A stretch of DNA of 42,032 nt from Thermoplasmatota archaeon (GTDB lineage: Archaea > Thermoplasmatota > E2 > DHVEG-1), in NCBI GenBank assembly GCA_030616985.1, contig JAUWWG010000004.1, positions 1 through 42,032 of the forward strand. The letters run 5' to 3'. The translations under genes and the position numbers were made by a program. The notes beneath the pieces were generated by a model that saw nothing but the letters and a program-made list of their open reading frames with translations, was not told the origin of the DNA and made no database searches. This document shows, in pieces, positions 17,689 through 28,382 of the stretch; position 1 is the stretch's first letter; every line of letters starts with the position of its first letter.

Positions 17689-18387
17689 ATGAAAAATAAA
17701 AGAGATCATTTCAGAGCACCAGTTGCTGATACCTTTAGGAGGAAGTCACCTTTTGGTCAATTACTAGAGCACATGGAAAAAGTTAGGGAATGTATTGATA
17801 TTCTCGGAGATGGATTAATTAGTTATTATAAAGGAAACTATAAAGGATTTTCAGAATTAGCTGAGAATGTATCAAAAATTGAGCATGAAGCCGACCTTAT
17901 AAAAAGAAATTTACGCAATCATCTTCCCTCTTCACTTTTTATGCCTGTGGATAAAGGTAAATTTTTGTGGGCGTTAAGAGAACAGGATGCAATTTTAGAT
18001 CATGCAGAAAACCTAGCCAATATGCTTGATATGCGCCATACAAAGATTCCGGAAAAACTGCAGGATGTGTTCATTGAACATGCAAAGATCGTTATGAAAA
18101 CAGTAGAGGCAATGCAGGATGCAGTTGGAAACATTAGAGATTTGATTGAAACAAGTTTCGTAAAACGTGAGCGGGAGCAAACTAAACAGTTTATTTACAA
18201 GGTTCATGAATATGAGTGGAAGGCTGACCAGAAAAAGCTTGAGATGACAAAAGGAATCTATAAGCTCGAAAAGAAACTTGATCCTATGGATGTTTACCAC
18301 TTGTTAAAGATTGCTGATTGGGTTGACGATATTGCAGATCATGCAGAGAATGTCGCTGATTGGATAAGAGCAATGATAGCAAAATAA
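17689..18387 (+). CDS. DUF47 / PhoU-like phosphate transport accessory protein
   Basis: PFGQLLEHMEKVREC, EADLIKRNLRNHLPSSLFMPVDK, DDIADHAENVADWIRAM; directly downstream of PiT. Confidence 0.88.
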   Translation: MKNKRDHFRAPVADTFRRKSPFGQLLEHMEKVRECIDILGDGLISYYKGNYKGFSELAENVSKIEHEADLIKRNLRNHLPSSLFMPVDKGKFLWALREQDAILDHAENLANMLDMRHTKIPEKLQDVFIEHAKIVMKTVEAMQDAVGNIRDLIETSFVKREREQTKQFIYKVHEYEWKADQKKLEMTKGIYKLEKKLDPMDVYHLLKIADWVDDIADHAENVADWIRAMIAK

Positions 18388-18396
18388 GGTTTGTCA

Positions 18397-19272
18397 TTAT
18401 TCATATAATTTTATTGCATTGATGTTAACAGGTACATTCATAGATGTAGCAATGGGATCACACTTTGTTCTCATAAGATATGCTATAGGATGATAATTTG
18501 TTTCTGAAAAAGATTCATAGTTTGCCATTCCCTTGCAAATTATCAAATCAACCTGTTTCAATGCACTATCAAGATCAGATGGGAGTTTGTTAAAATCCAC
18601 GCCAACTGCAAAGCACCCTGTTGTCAGAATTTTGTCTACAACTTCTTCAAACTGTAGCTTCTCAGCATCCTCCATGGTAGCATCACTAAGAACTGGTTCA
18701 CCTTTGACAACTAAAGTCAGAAACAATTCTGGGTTGAATCTCTTTAGCTCACGACAAAGAATCTTATCAAATACTATCTCTCCACAGTTATCTGTAAATA
18801 ACAAGATATTTTTTGATTTTTTTAATAATTCCTTTAACCTTACCGAGTCGTCATATCCAAGTCCATCAGCTACTGTTTTTTCAAAGATATCTTTCAGCAT
18901 CTCTGGACGTATACCTACCCCCTCAATTCCAAAATCCATAGTGTTCCCAACAATTGAACATAGCATACTCATTTTCAATGGATCATTGGACTCTTCAACA
19001 AGTTTTTCAACCTGTGGAACAAGTGACATCGCAACTTTGTTGCTTTGGTTTTTTAAATCTTTATATGGATCATCACCAAGTGTTTCATAAACCAGTTTAT
19101 GCACCTCTGTAGCAATTGTTGCACTGCATCCATTTGGATCATAAAGCTCAGAGAGAGCCTGACAGGCATTATGTATAACCTTGGTTTTGATTTTAGGATC
19201 TTTAGTACTCTGTTCTGCTTCAAAAATAATACGTTTTAGTAAACATGGTACACATTGCGATTGAATCTTCAT
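18397..19272 (-). CDS. DUF89 (ARMT1-like) phosphatase/methyltransferase-family protein
   Basis: CVPCLLKR N-terminus, LLFTDNCGEIVFDKIL, ICKGMANYESFSE. Confidence 0.85.
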   Translation of the reverse strand: MKIQSQCVPCLLKRIIFEAEQSTKDPKIKTKVIHNACQALSELYDPNGCSATIATEVHKLVYETLGDDPYKDLKNQSNKVAMSLVPQVEKLVEESNDPLKMSMLCSIVGNTMDFGIEGVGIRPEMLKDIFEKTVADGLGYDDSVRLKELLKKSKNILLFTDNCGEIVFDKILCRELKRFNPELFLTLVVKGEPVLSDATMEDAEKLQFEEVVDKILTTGCFAVGVDFNKLPSDLDSALKQVDLIICKGMANYESFSETNYHPIAYLMRTKCDPIATSMNVPVNINAIKLYE

Positions 19273-19311
19273 ACAAAATCCCTAGAAACAAAACTATCTA
19301 TTATAGTCTTA

Positions 19312-20916
19312 CTACTGCAGTTGTTTACAGAGATATACCCCATCATCCATGAAATCATGTTTTCTATAGTACTCCTTAACTCCAACACCACTTAGGACAA
19401 ATAAATGTTTTTTATCGAATTCTTCAAGGCAAATGCATTCTGCCTCATCAATGAGTTCTTTTCCAAATCCCCTATGTTGCCATCCCTTTTTTGTTTTTTG
19501 TCCAATTGAAAGCTCCCTTCCAAGCACTTTCAACTCCCGTATGATCATACAAGGATTTTTTAAGAGCTCATGACGGTGAGGTAGTACAACATCACGCAGA
19601 CGAAGATAAGCAATAAGCAAATCATGTTTTTTCTCAACAAGAGAGATAAAAATTTCCTCTCCACCACTGGCATCATAATAAATGCTTTCAAGGCCGATGT
19701 CTCCCTCATCGATCTCAATTTTTTCTTTTAACAATTTATGACCAATCTCTCGACATCTGATGCACCTGCATGTTTCACCATGTTTTTTCATCTCACTTTC
19801 TACCAGCTGACGTAGATTACTCTTGTCAACACCTGCATCGATATATGGTGCTGGAATATCTCGTTGAATCCTTTGTATGCGAACCCATTCTGGAACATAA
19901 CCCTTAAGTTTTGCAACTAGCTTTACTGCTCCCTCATTAGAAAGCAATTCATATTCACCTTTTTCCCACAAACCATATAATTGAGTTCCCTTGATTACAA
20001 GTGTTGGGTAAATCTTAATCATATCTGGCTTAAAGTCAGGATCCTCAAAAATAGTCTGAAACGACTCAACATCCATCTCTATATCAGATCCAGGAAGACC
20101 AGGCATCATGTGATAACATACCTTAAAACCACATTCCTTGGCAATACGGGTGGCAGATATGGAATCCGTAACTGTATGACCTCGATTCATACCATACAAA
20201 ACATCGTCAAATACTGTCTGAACTCCCAGTTCAACTCGAGTTGCACCAAGTTCCAAAGCATTGTCAGCATGCTGCAGTCTAAACCAATCTGGCCTGGTCT
20301 CAACGGTGAGTCCTATACAGCGAGATAAGGCAGTTTCATTCTTCTTTTTGGCCATTTCTAACGATGGTGATTCCTCTCTGTTGAGGGCATCAAAACACCT
20401 TTTGACAAACCATTCCTGATAAAAAGGAGTTCTGGCTGTAAAAGTACCACCCATTATAATAAAATCAATTTTATCAACAGGATGACCAATTGCTTTCAAC
20501 TGCTCTAGTCTGCTTTTAGTCTGCAAAAAAGGGTCAAAATCATTTAATAACGCCCTCATGGCTGCGGGTTCATAACCAGTATAACTCTGAGGAGTATTGG
20601 TTTCAGGTCCACCAGGACAAGGAATACACCGCCCATGTGGACACTCCTCTGGAGAAGTCATAACTGCAACGATAGCAACACCAGATATTGTACGCATTGG
20701 TTTCTTACGCAGTACATCAATAACAGCTTCTCTTTCCAATTCTGAAAATTCAGAAGGCAAACGAGCTAGTATCTCACTATCAGGGGGAACACTATTGAGC
20801 TTGTATTTCTTACAGAGCTTGACTTTAGTCTTATGCAACTCTCCCTTAGATTGAATCTTTTTAGAAAGGATAAGATCTATAATCTCGGAATAGAAAGACA
20901 TCAAAAAGCCCATCAT
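19312..20916 (-). CDS. Elp3-family tRNA U34 acetyltransferase (radical SAM + GNAT)
   Basis: CPHGRCIPCPGGPETNTPQSYTGYEPAAMRA, GHTVTDSISATRIAKECGFKVCYHMMPGLPGS, C-terminal GNAT RGFGKELIDEAE. Confidence 0.93.
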   Translation of the reverse strand: MMGFLMSFYSEIIDLILSKKIQSKGELHKTKVKLCKKYKLNSVPPDSEILARLPSEFSELEREAVIDVLRKKPMRTISGVAIVAVMTSPEECPHGRCIPCPGGPETNTPQSYTGYEPAAMRALLNDFDPFLQTKSRLEQLKAIGHPVDKIDFIIMGGTFTARTPFYQEWFVKRCFDALNREESPSLEMAKKKNETALSRCIGLTVETRPDWFRLQHADNALELGATRVELGVQTVFDDVLYGMNRGHTVTDSISATRIAKECGFKVCYHMMPGLPGSDIEMDVESFQTIFEDPDFKPDMIKIYPTLVIKGTQLYGLWEKGEYELLSNEGAVKLVAKLKGYVPEWVRIQRIQRDIPAPYIDAGVDKSNLRQLVESEMKKHGETCRCIRCREIGHKLLKEKIEIDEGDIGLESIYYDASGGEEIFISLVEKKHDLLIAYLRLRDVVLPHRHELLKNPCMIIRELKVLGRELSIGQKTKKGWQHRGFGKELIDEAECICLEEFDKKHLFVLSGVGVKEYYRKHDFMDDGVYLCKQLQ

Positions 20917-21023
20917 GTCAACAGATAAAAATCTTTGTTATCCTGTTACATTCAACAATAGCAGTAAGATACCTTTATTAACAAAATTAATATTGTAAGC
21001 GAAAAAACAGGGGACAAGAACCA

Positions 21024-22013
21024 TTGGACATAATAAAAACAAATAATTTGACGAAAAATTTCGATGACCTTACTGCAGTTGATACTATATCATTCTCCGT
21101 AAAAAAGGGAGAAATCTTTGGTTTTCTAGGACCCAATGGTGCAGGCAAAACAACCACAATAAAAATGCTTACTACGTTGTTACATCCAACAAAAGGTTCT
21201 GCCGAGGTTGCCGGATTTGACATTATTGGTGCAAGAGATAAAGTTAGACGAAATATAGGAGTTGTATTCCAGGAACCTGCTCTTGATATAGAGCTTACTG
21301 GAAGAGAAAATCTTGAGTATCATGCAAGAATGTATGGTCTCAGTAGAGACAAAAGAAAAACTAGAATAGAGGATGTTCTAAATCTAGTTGATCTCGAAGA
21401 TAAAAAAAACGTTCTTGTGAAAAATTATTCTGGTGGTATGAAAAGAAGGCTTGAGATAGCACGTGGCCTGATGCATTATCCAACGGTTTTGTTTCTTGAT
21501 GAACCCACGCTTGGTCTTGATGCACAAACAAGAAGAGCCATATGGAATTATATTGGGAAGATGAATAAAGAAGAAGGTACCACCATTTTTTTAACAACAC
21601 ATTATATGGATGAGGCTGACTTTCTTTGCGATAGAATTGGAATTATAGATCACGGCAGCATCCTTGTTATCGATTCAGTTACAAATCTTAAAAATTCTGT
21701 TGGTAATGACGTAATAACGCTTTCATGTTCAGATATGGTCAAATTAGTCAAAAGATTGGAAGAAGAATCATGGATTAGTAATATAGAACAACATGACTCG
21801 TTTGTAACGCTGGGTGTGGAAAAAGGGGAAGAAAAGATACCCGTTATAATTGAGATCGCTCAAAGTCTGAATATAAGAATTAAATCAATCAGCGTCAGAA
21901 AACCAACACTTGATGACGTATTTCTCCATTTTACAGGTAGAACAATGCGCGACCAAGAGGCAACAAATACTACTAGAAGTGCACCCCCTAGATTCCATGG
22001 TAGGATGAGATAG
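21024..22013 (+). CDS. ABC transporter ATP-binding protein (DrrA-like)
   Basis: GPNGAGKTTTIKML, YSGGMKRRLEIARGLMHYPTVLFLDEPTLGLD. Confidence 0.92.
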   Translation: MDIIKTNNLTKNFDDLTAVDTISFSVKKGEIFGFLGPNGAGKTTTIKMLTTLLHPTKGSAEVAGFDIIGARDKVRRNIGVVFQEPALDIELTGRENLEYHARMYGLSRDKRKTRIEDVLNLVDLEDKKNVLVKNYSGGMKRRLEIARGLMHYPTVLFLDEPTLGLDAQTRRAIWNYIGKMNKEEGTTIFLTTHYMDEADFLCDRIGIIDHGSILVIDSVTNLKNSVGNDVITLSCSDMVKLVKRLEEESWISNIEQHDSFVTLGVEKGEEKIPVIIEIAQSLNIRIKSISVRKPTLDDVFLHFTGRTMRDQEATNTTRSAPPRFHGRMR

Positions 22014-22015
22014 TT

Positions 22016-22777
22016 ATGAAATCTGTAGAATTTCAAGCAATCTATATTATGTGGCTACGACAGATGAAACGTTTTGTCCGATCCAAAAGCAGACTTGTCT
22101 CTTCCATAGTGAAGCCTTTGTTTTTTCTTTTTATTATTGGATCAGGTTTTAGAGTAGCTACATTTGAGGGAGTGGATGATTACTTATCTTTTCTTGCTCC
22201 AGGCATCATTGCAATGGCAATCTTGTTTTCTTCCATGTTTACTGGTATTTCAGTATTATGGGATAAGCAGTTTGGATTCTTGCAGGAAGTTTTAGTAGCG
22301 CCAGTTAGCCGTTTTTCAATAATAATTGGACGTACACTTGGTGGTGCCACAGTAGCATTAATCCAGGGATTTATAATTCTACTAATTGCTTTAGGCCTCG
22401 GTGTGAAGATATCTGGAGTTTTTGGTTTGTTGTTAACTTTTGTTTTCATGATCCTTATAGCATTCACAGCAGTTGGATTTGGTCTCGTACTTGCTTCTAA
22501 AATGGAAGATTTCCAAGGTTTCCAACTTATAATGAATCTGCTTATAATGCCTCTTTTATTTCTATCATCAGCGTTTTTCCCAGTTACTGCCAATCCCACG
22601 ATGAAAACAATATCTTCTTTCAACCCATTATTTTACAGGGTTGATGGCCTACGCGGCAGTCTAATAATAGATACAGCTACTGTAAACCCCCCTCTGTTGG
22701 ATCTTTTAGTTGTTTTGGTGGTATGTATTATCATGATGGGGCTTGGTAGTTATTTTTTCAGCAAAAGCGAGGTGTGA
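22016..22777 (+). CDS. ABC-2 type transporter permease
   Basis: membrane protein directly after the ATPase; FQLIMNLLIMPLLFLSSAFFPV. Confidence 0.88.
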   Translation: MKSVEFQAIYIMWLRQMKRFVRSKSRLVSSIVKPLFFLFIIGSGFRVATFEGVDDYLSFLAPGIIAMAILFSSMFTGISVLWDKQFGFLQEVLVAPVSRFSIIIGRTLGGATVALIQGFIILLIALGLGVKISGVFGLLLTFVFMILIAFTAVGFGLVLASKMEDFQGFQLIMNLLIMPLLFLSSAFFPVTANPTMKTISSFNPLFYRVDGLRGSLIIDTATVNPPLLDLLVVLVVCIIMMGLGSYFFSKSEV

Positions 22778-22866
22778 TACGCTTTTAATTTATATGGAGA
22801 AAAAAGTTAAATAAACAAGGTATTCTGCACAAAATTGAAATAAAAGTAGCAACAAATAATGCCTAT

Positions 22867-23736
22867 TCACTTTGTTTTCTCCTCTACACAGTTTCTAAAT
22901 GTTTTAATCATGTTTCTCAGAGAACATGCCACTGTTACTGGCCCAACACCACCAGGTACAGGCGTAATTTTCCCAGCTTTTTCCTTCACAGAATCAAAAT
23001 CTACATCTCCGCATATGCCATCCTTTGTATTTACTATTCCAACGTCTATTACAAAAGCGTTTTTCTTTACATAATCACTTGTTATTATCCTTGGTATCCC
23101 TGTGGCTGTTACAAGAATATCTGCTCTAGAAGTGTATTGTTTTGCATCCTTGGTGAAAACATGACAAACGGAAACCGTGGCATTCCTATTAAGAAATAGA
23201 GCAGAAAGTGGCTTTCCCACGACATTGCTATGGTTAACAACGACTACATCCTTTCCCTCAAGATCCATGTTTTCGTATTCCAAAATAGTAAGTACCGATA
23301 GAGGAGTACATGGTACAATATGTTCATTACCTATTAGAGTTCTACCCATATTATATGGAGTAAATCCCTCCACGTCCTTTTTGGGATCTAGTGCATTCAT
23401 CAGTTTATCTGAAGAAATATGACCGGACATGGGAAACTGTATCAGAATTCCATGAACTCTTTTGTCTTCATTTAATTCAGATATGGAACGTAAAATTTCA
23501 TTTTCAGAAACATCCTGTGGAAACTCTAAATGATTTGACACTATCCCTGCCTTTTTACAGGCATTATCTCTTAGCCTCAAGTAAAGCGCTGATGTTTGAT
23601 CCTCACCAATTTTAATTGTGGTTATACTCGGCGTAGTTTTGTATCTTAATTTTAATTGCTTTACTTCCTCAGCAGTTTTTCTGTGTAGCTTACCTGCTAT
23701 TTCCCTTCCATCAATAATTTTCGCAGTCATTTTCAA
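22867..23736 (-). CDS. folD: bifunctional methylene-THF dehydrogenase/cyclohydrolase
   Basis: HGILIQFPMSGHI, DPKKDVEGFTPYNMGR, VVVVNHSNVVGKPLSALFLNRNATVSVCH, TPVPGGVGPVT. Confidence 0.92.
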   Translation of the reverse strand: MKMTAKIIDGREIAGKLHRKTAEEVKQLKLRYKTTPSITTIKIGEDQTSALYLRLRDNACKKAGIVSNHLEFPQDVSENEILRSISELNEDKRVHGILIQFPMSGHISSDKLMNALDPKKDVEGFTPYNMGRTLIGNEHIVPCTPLSVLTILEYENMDLEGKDVVVVNHSNVVGKPLSALFLNRNATVSVCHVFTKDAKQYTSRADILVTATGIPRIITSDYVKKNAFVIDVGIVNTKDGICGDVDFDSVKEKAGKITPVPGGVGPVTVACSLRNMIKTFRNCVEEKTK

Positions 23737-23761
23737 TTCAAAAAGTAAAATTTAGGTGGGG

Positions 23762-24595
23762 TTATAAATCCTCTGGTTTTCTGCCTATCGCATAGAATTG
23801 TGGGAAGAAATTGAGTTGTACGCCCTCATCAAGTGATTTTAGATATTCATATTCCCATTTGTCAATTTCTTCTTCGGAAAGTCCTGCACCTTTCAGTGCT
23901 TTTACATAGAAATCCCTTGCGTGTAGGTAATATGATTTATCCTCTTCACAATTCCATATACGATTGTTTCCTATGCCTACTTTAGTTTCAAGTCCGGCCC
24001 TTACAAATAGCAAACGAAGTTTTCTACCGATATGTGGATCCCCTCCCCGCTCTTTGATTGCTTTACCAGCAAATACTGCATCAATCTTTGGGTTTTCAGG
24101 ATAGTGTAATTTGCCACCGTAATCAGGTTCAAGAGATGCAAGTACTCTACCACCAGGTTTTGTAACACGCGTCATTTCATTGATTACCTTCTGCGGATTG
24201 TCCACCCACATAAAAAAAAGATTGCAGGTGACAATATCAAAAGTGTTATCTCTAAATGGAATGGTTTCCGCACTACTAACGTATAGCTCCACGTTTTTAT
24301 AGTCTTTGAGAATGTTTTTTGCTACTTCTATCATATCGCCCGACCCATCTATTCCAATCACTTTACCCTTCGTAAGGTGAGCAATATCCTTTGTAACGGT
24401 TCCTGATCCGCAGCCCACATCTAAAATATTTTTTGCATCCTTAAGTCCTACCTCTAGATAGAGAGGCAACCTTTCTTCTGCCGTTTCCAATGCCTGCAGT
24501 TCCAATTTTTTAATGAAATCTTTAAAATCCTCTTTTGATCTTTTATGAAATTCAATATTCTTCTTTTTTTTCATTTTAATGACAAAAACAGACAT
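23762..24595 (-). CDS. class I SAM-dependent methyltransferase
   Basis: ILDVGCGSGTVTKDIA, NTFDIVTCNLFFMW, RVTKPGGRVL. Confidence 0.88.
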   Translation of the reverse strand: MSVFVIKMKKKKNIEFHKRSKEDFKDFIKKLELQALETAEERLPLYLEVGLKDAKNILDVGCGSGTVTKDIAHLTKGKVIGIDGSGDMIEVAKNILKDYKNVELYVSSAETIPFRDNTFDIVTCNLFFMWVDNPQKVINEMTRVTKPGGRVLASLEPDYGGKLHYPENPKIDAVFAGKAIKERGGDPHIGRKLRLLFVRAGLETKVGIGNNRIWNCEEDKSYYLHARDFYVKALKGAGLSEEEIDKWEYEYLKSLDEGVQLNFFPQFYAIGRKPEDL

Positions 24596-24670
24596 TACTC
24601 TGTTCAGTATAAATTTTTCTTAAAAACAACCTCTACTTTTTTAAATAGATGACTTTTATTCAGTATCCAT

Positions 24671-25969
24671 ATGAAAGAAGTTGTCCTTCAGGTTGCATTA
24701 GACCTTCTAAATGAACATAGAGCACTTTCTATAGCCCAGGATTCAATAAAGGCCGATAAAGACTGTTGGCTGGAAGCAGGAACCCCCCTCATTAAAAGTG
24801 AGGGCATGGATATAATAAGAAAACTCAAGCAAACATTTCCAGATAACACAATCGTTGCTGATATGAAAATCATGGATACTGGTGCGCTTGAGGTTGAGAT
24901 GGCGACTAAAGCTGGAGCAGATGTCGTATGTGTGCTCGCTGCATCTGACGATAGCACAATAAAAGATGCGATGAAATCCGCAAGGAAATACGGCTCAAAA
25001 ATCATGATTGATCTAATCGGCGTTAAAGACAAAGTAACTCGTGCAAAAGAACTAGAAAAACTAGGTGCCGATTACCTTTGTATACATGTTGGCATAGATG
25101 AACAAATGATTGGAAAAAAACCTATTGAGGTTCTTACATCTATCGTTAAAAAAACCGAAATACCAGTCGCCGTTGCTGGCGGACTAAACAGCGAGACTGT
25201 TGCAGAGATTGTCAAGACGGGTGCAAGTATAATCATTGTAGGTGGTGCTATCACTAAGGCTAAAGATGCAATCAAGGCAACAAAACAAATAAAAAAAGCA
25301 ATAATCGAAAAAAAACCTATTGAGTCTACTCTTTTTAAGAAATACGACAAAGCTCACCTGAAAGAAGCATTTTCAATGGTTTCTACACCAAATGTCTCTG
25401 ATGCAATGCATAAGCAGGGTGCAATGCAAGGCATTAAACCTGTTGTTCCTGGTTTCCATATGGTTGGCAGGGCACTCACTGTTCGTACGATTGATGGAGA
25501 TTGGGCAAAACCTATAGAAGCAATAGATAAAGCAAACAAAGGCGAGGTTATAGTAGTGGACGTAAATGGTGGAAAAACAGCAATCTGGGGAGAACTCGCA
25601 ACGTGGAGTGCGAAGCTTAAGGGACTTGCGGGTGTGGTGATTGACGGGACAGTTAGGGATCTTGACGATATAGTGAAAATGAATTTCCCAATTTTTTGTA
25701 GACATATTGCCCCAAACGCCGGTGAACCAAAAGGTTTTGGAGAGATTGGTGCTGAGATAAAATGTGGTGGTCAAACCATAAGAACTAATGATTGGATTAT
25801 CGGTGATGATTCAGGGGTTGTTGTGGTACCGCAGGAAATATCCCAGGAAATTGCCAACCGTTCATTAGGTGTTAAAGAGACTGAGAACCGTATCAGGGAG
25901 GAAATAAAAAGCGGCGGTTCACTTGGAAGTGTCCTTAAATTAAAGAAATGGGAGAAGAAAGTGGGATGA
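24671..25969 (+). CDS. fused 3-hexulose-6-phosphate synthase / RraA-like protein
   Basis: N-terminal EAGTPLIKSEGMD...VADMKIMDTGALE (HPS) fused to VSDAMHKQGAM...DGTVRDLDDI (RraA-like). Confidence 0.88.
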   Translation: MKEVVLQVALDLLNEHRALSIAQDSIKADKDCWLEAGTPLIKSEGMDIIRKLKQTFPDNTIVADMKIMDTGALEVEMATKAGADVVCVLAASDDSTIKDAMKSARKYGSKIMIDLIGVKDKVTRAKELEKLGADYLCIHVGIDEQMIGKKPIEVLTSIVKKTEIPVAVAGGLNSETVAEIVKTGASIIIVGGAITKAKDAIKATKQIKKAIIEKKPIESTLFKKYDKAHLKEAFSMVSTPNVSDAMHKQGAMQGIKPVVPGFHMVGRALTVRTIDGDWAKPIEAIDKANKGEVIVVDVNGGKTAIWGELATWSAKLKGLAGVVIDGTVRDLDDIVKMNFPIFCRHIAPNAGEPKGFGEIGAEIKCGGQTIRTNDWIIGDDSGVVVVPQEISQEIANRSLGVKETENRIREEIKSGGSLGSVLKLKKWEKKVG

Positions 25970-26952
25970 GTAACGTTATATTCTTTACAGATTTAGAAAA
26001 ATTTCATGATGCGTTAGCCCATTTTAATATCGAGAGTTTTGCCGGAAAAAAAGTTCCCGTCAAACTTCACATGGGTGAACTCAAAAACAAGTATTTTTCC
26101 AAGCCTGAATTTGTAAAACATGTGATTGACGAGTTGAAAATGGCACATGCAGAACCATATCTCTTTGATACAACTGTTGCTTATACTGGACTGAGACATT
26201 CTAAAACTGGCTATCGCAAATTAGCTAAAATGCATGGTTTTACCGCGAAAAAAATCGGTTGTGATGTAGTGATAGATGATAAAGGCGTTCCAATTACTGT
26301 TGAAAACAGAGAGTATGAGGTCGCTGAGCATCTCGTCGAGTCGACCCATATCTTTGCTTTGTCTCATGTAAAGGGCCATGTTGCAACAGGAATGGGTGGA
26401 GCCATTAAGAATTTTGGTATGGGTGGTGTAACAAAAGAAACAAAAATACGGATGCATCACGGCAGCAGACCCATTTATCAAAAAGATGCTTGTACATATT
26501 GTGGTGCCTGTGCTGAAGTATGCCCGTTTAATGCTTTAAAAGTAAAGGAGAATAGTTGGAAACAAAATATGAAATCTTGTTTTGGATGTGGAGTATGCAT
26601 TGATGCATGTAAGAGTGGTGCCTTAACATATAAGGATGCTGATTTTCAATATGTCCTTGCGTGTGCAACAAAGGCATGTATTCAAGATAAAAATGTGATC
26701 TACCTAAATGAAATAAAACGGATTGCAAGAAGCTGTGATTGTGACCCATTTGCAGGACCAGTTATATGTCCAGATATTGGTTATCTTGTATCTGATGATC
26801 CCGTGGCAATAGACAAGGCATCTTTAGATCTGGTCAATGATGTTAAAAAGGATGTTTTTGAAAAAGAAAATAATATTAGTCCATTAAAACAAATAAAATA
26901 TGGTGAGGAGATAGGGCTAGGATCTCCCTCATACCAACTTATCGAAATTTAG
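25948..26952 (+). CDS. DUF362 protein with 4Fe-4S ferredoxin domains
   Basis: HVKGHVATGMGGAIKNFGMG, CTYCGACAEVCPFNAL, CFGCGVCIDACKSGAL. Confidence 0.87.
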   Translation: MGEESGMSNVIFFTDLEKFHDALAHFNIESFAGKKVPVKLHMGELKNKYFSKPEFVKHVIDELKMAHAEPYLFDTTVAYTGLRHSKTGYRKLAKMHGFTAKKIGCDVVIDDKGVPITVENREYEVAEHLVESTHIFALSHVKGHVATGMGGAIKNFGMGGVTKETKIRMHHGSRPIYQKDACTYCGACAEVCPFNALKVKENSWKQNMKSCFGCGVCIDACKSGALTYKDADFQYVLACATKACIQDKNVIYLNEIKRIARSCDCDPFAGPVICPDIGYLVSDDPVAIDKASLDLVNDVKKDVFEKENNISPLKQIKYGEEIGLGSPSYQLIEI

Positions 26953-26967
26953 AAGATGGTTTTTTGC

Positions 26968-28350
26968 CTATTTCTTTACAACCTGTGGTTTATAGATCAT
27001 GGCAAGAGTCGCTGCTATGAAACACATAATGGCTGCTGGGACGAATGCATACATAAAGCTCATACCAGCATCTTGTACCGCACCAGCAAGTATTGGTCCA
27101 ACAACACCACCTATACCATATGAAGTAAATACGAAACCGTAGTTTATACCTATATTTTCAGAGCCAAATGAATCCGCAGTTGCTGCTGGGAATAATGCAA
27201 AATTTCCTCCAAAATTAAACCCGATAAGTGCGGCTGCTACGTAGAACATATACGGGCTTCCAGCAGTATAAAAGAACAATGCCATCATTATTCCCTGGAA
27301 GGCAAACATTGCAATAAGTGCTTTTCTCCTTCCAATTTTATCAGAGATCTGCCCCCATATAATTCTACCAAGTCCATTGAAAATTGGTAAACATATTGCT
27401 GCACCAATCACTGCAAAATCTATGGCATCTCGCATAGAGAAACCATATGCTTGAAATCCATCTGTTGCACTCTTTGCAAAATTTTGAATATTACCTATAA
27501 CCATTAGACCTGCCAGAGCGCCAAATATAAACATCACCCATAACAGATAAAACTGTTTTGTTTTTAGCATCTCTTTTGGAAGCAGATCAGAAAGGATTTT
27601 TTTCTTTTCTGATGATTTTACCTCTGGTGGATTCCATCCAGCAGGTTTCCAATCAGCTGGAGGATTTTTCATTGCAAGAGCCCCAAGAACAACAAGAATC
27701 AAAAATGCAATACCATACAATCTAAAGCAGCCATCAACATTAGCAATAGTATAAGCAAAAGTACCAGTCTGTTGTGTAATAATTCCACTGAACCCAAGTA
27801 TACTAGGCGGATTTGCCATGAGAATCCATATAAATGCACCGAATCCAAATCCAGCAACAGCCAATCCACTCAGAAGTCCTTTTTTATCTGGGAACCACCT
27901 TACTCCAACAGCAATTGGAACAACATAAGCTAGACCAATACCTGCACCGGCGATTATGCCTATGCTAATCAATTTTAAAGCAAAATTGTCGCCAACAAAA
28001 CTTCCTATGATATATCCAAAACCAAGAAGAGCGCCACCTGCTAATGCAACCTTTTGCGGCCCAATTTTTTTCTGAAGTCTTCCCCCAATAATTGTAAATA
28101 ATGCAAATGTTGCAAGTCCTGCTGCAAATATTGCCTGTGTCTGTGTCTTATTAAATGCAAATTCACTAATAGCCGTCTCTGTTCCCTGTAATGGTGTTGT
28201 AAAAGCAGACCAAGCATAAATCGCACCAAGAGCAAGCTGTATCATAATAGCCCCAACAACTATCATCCATCTATTCATAACCTTAGATTCCTGATTTTTC
28301 AAACTTTTGTCAACCATGGTTAACTCCTTGAGTTCCGCTGAATAAAACAT
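26968..28350 (-). CDS. MFS transporter, oxalate:formate antiporter (OFA)-like
   Basis: LGAIYAWSAFTTPL; YVVPIAVGVRWFPDKKGLLSGLAVAGFGFGAF. Confidence 0.85.
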   Translation of the reverse strand: MFYSAELKELTMVDKSLKNQESKVMNRWMIVVGAIMIQLALGAIYAWSAFTTPLQGTETAISEFAFNKTQTQAIFAAGLATFALFTIIGGRLQKKIGPQKVALAGGALLGFGYIIGSFVGDNFALKLISIGIIAGAGIGLAYVVPIAVGVRWFPDKKGLLSGLAVAGFGFGAFIWILMANPPSILGFSGIITQQTGTFAYTIANVDGCFRLYGIAFLILVVLGALAMKNPPADWKPAGWNPPEVKSSEKKKILSDLLPKEMLKTKQFYLLWVMFIFGALAGLMVIGNIQNFAKSATDGFQAYGFSMRDAIDFAVIGAAICLPIFNGLGRIIWGQISDKIGRRKALIAMFAFQGIMMALFFYTAGSPYMFYVAAALIGFNFGGNFALFPAATADSFGSENIGINYGFVFTSYGIGGVVGPILAGAVQDAGMSFMYAFVPAAIMCFIAATLAMIYKPQVVKK

Positions 28351-28382
28351 TTATTTAAATATCTGTCGAGAAAATCGAAAGC

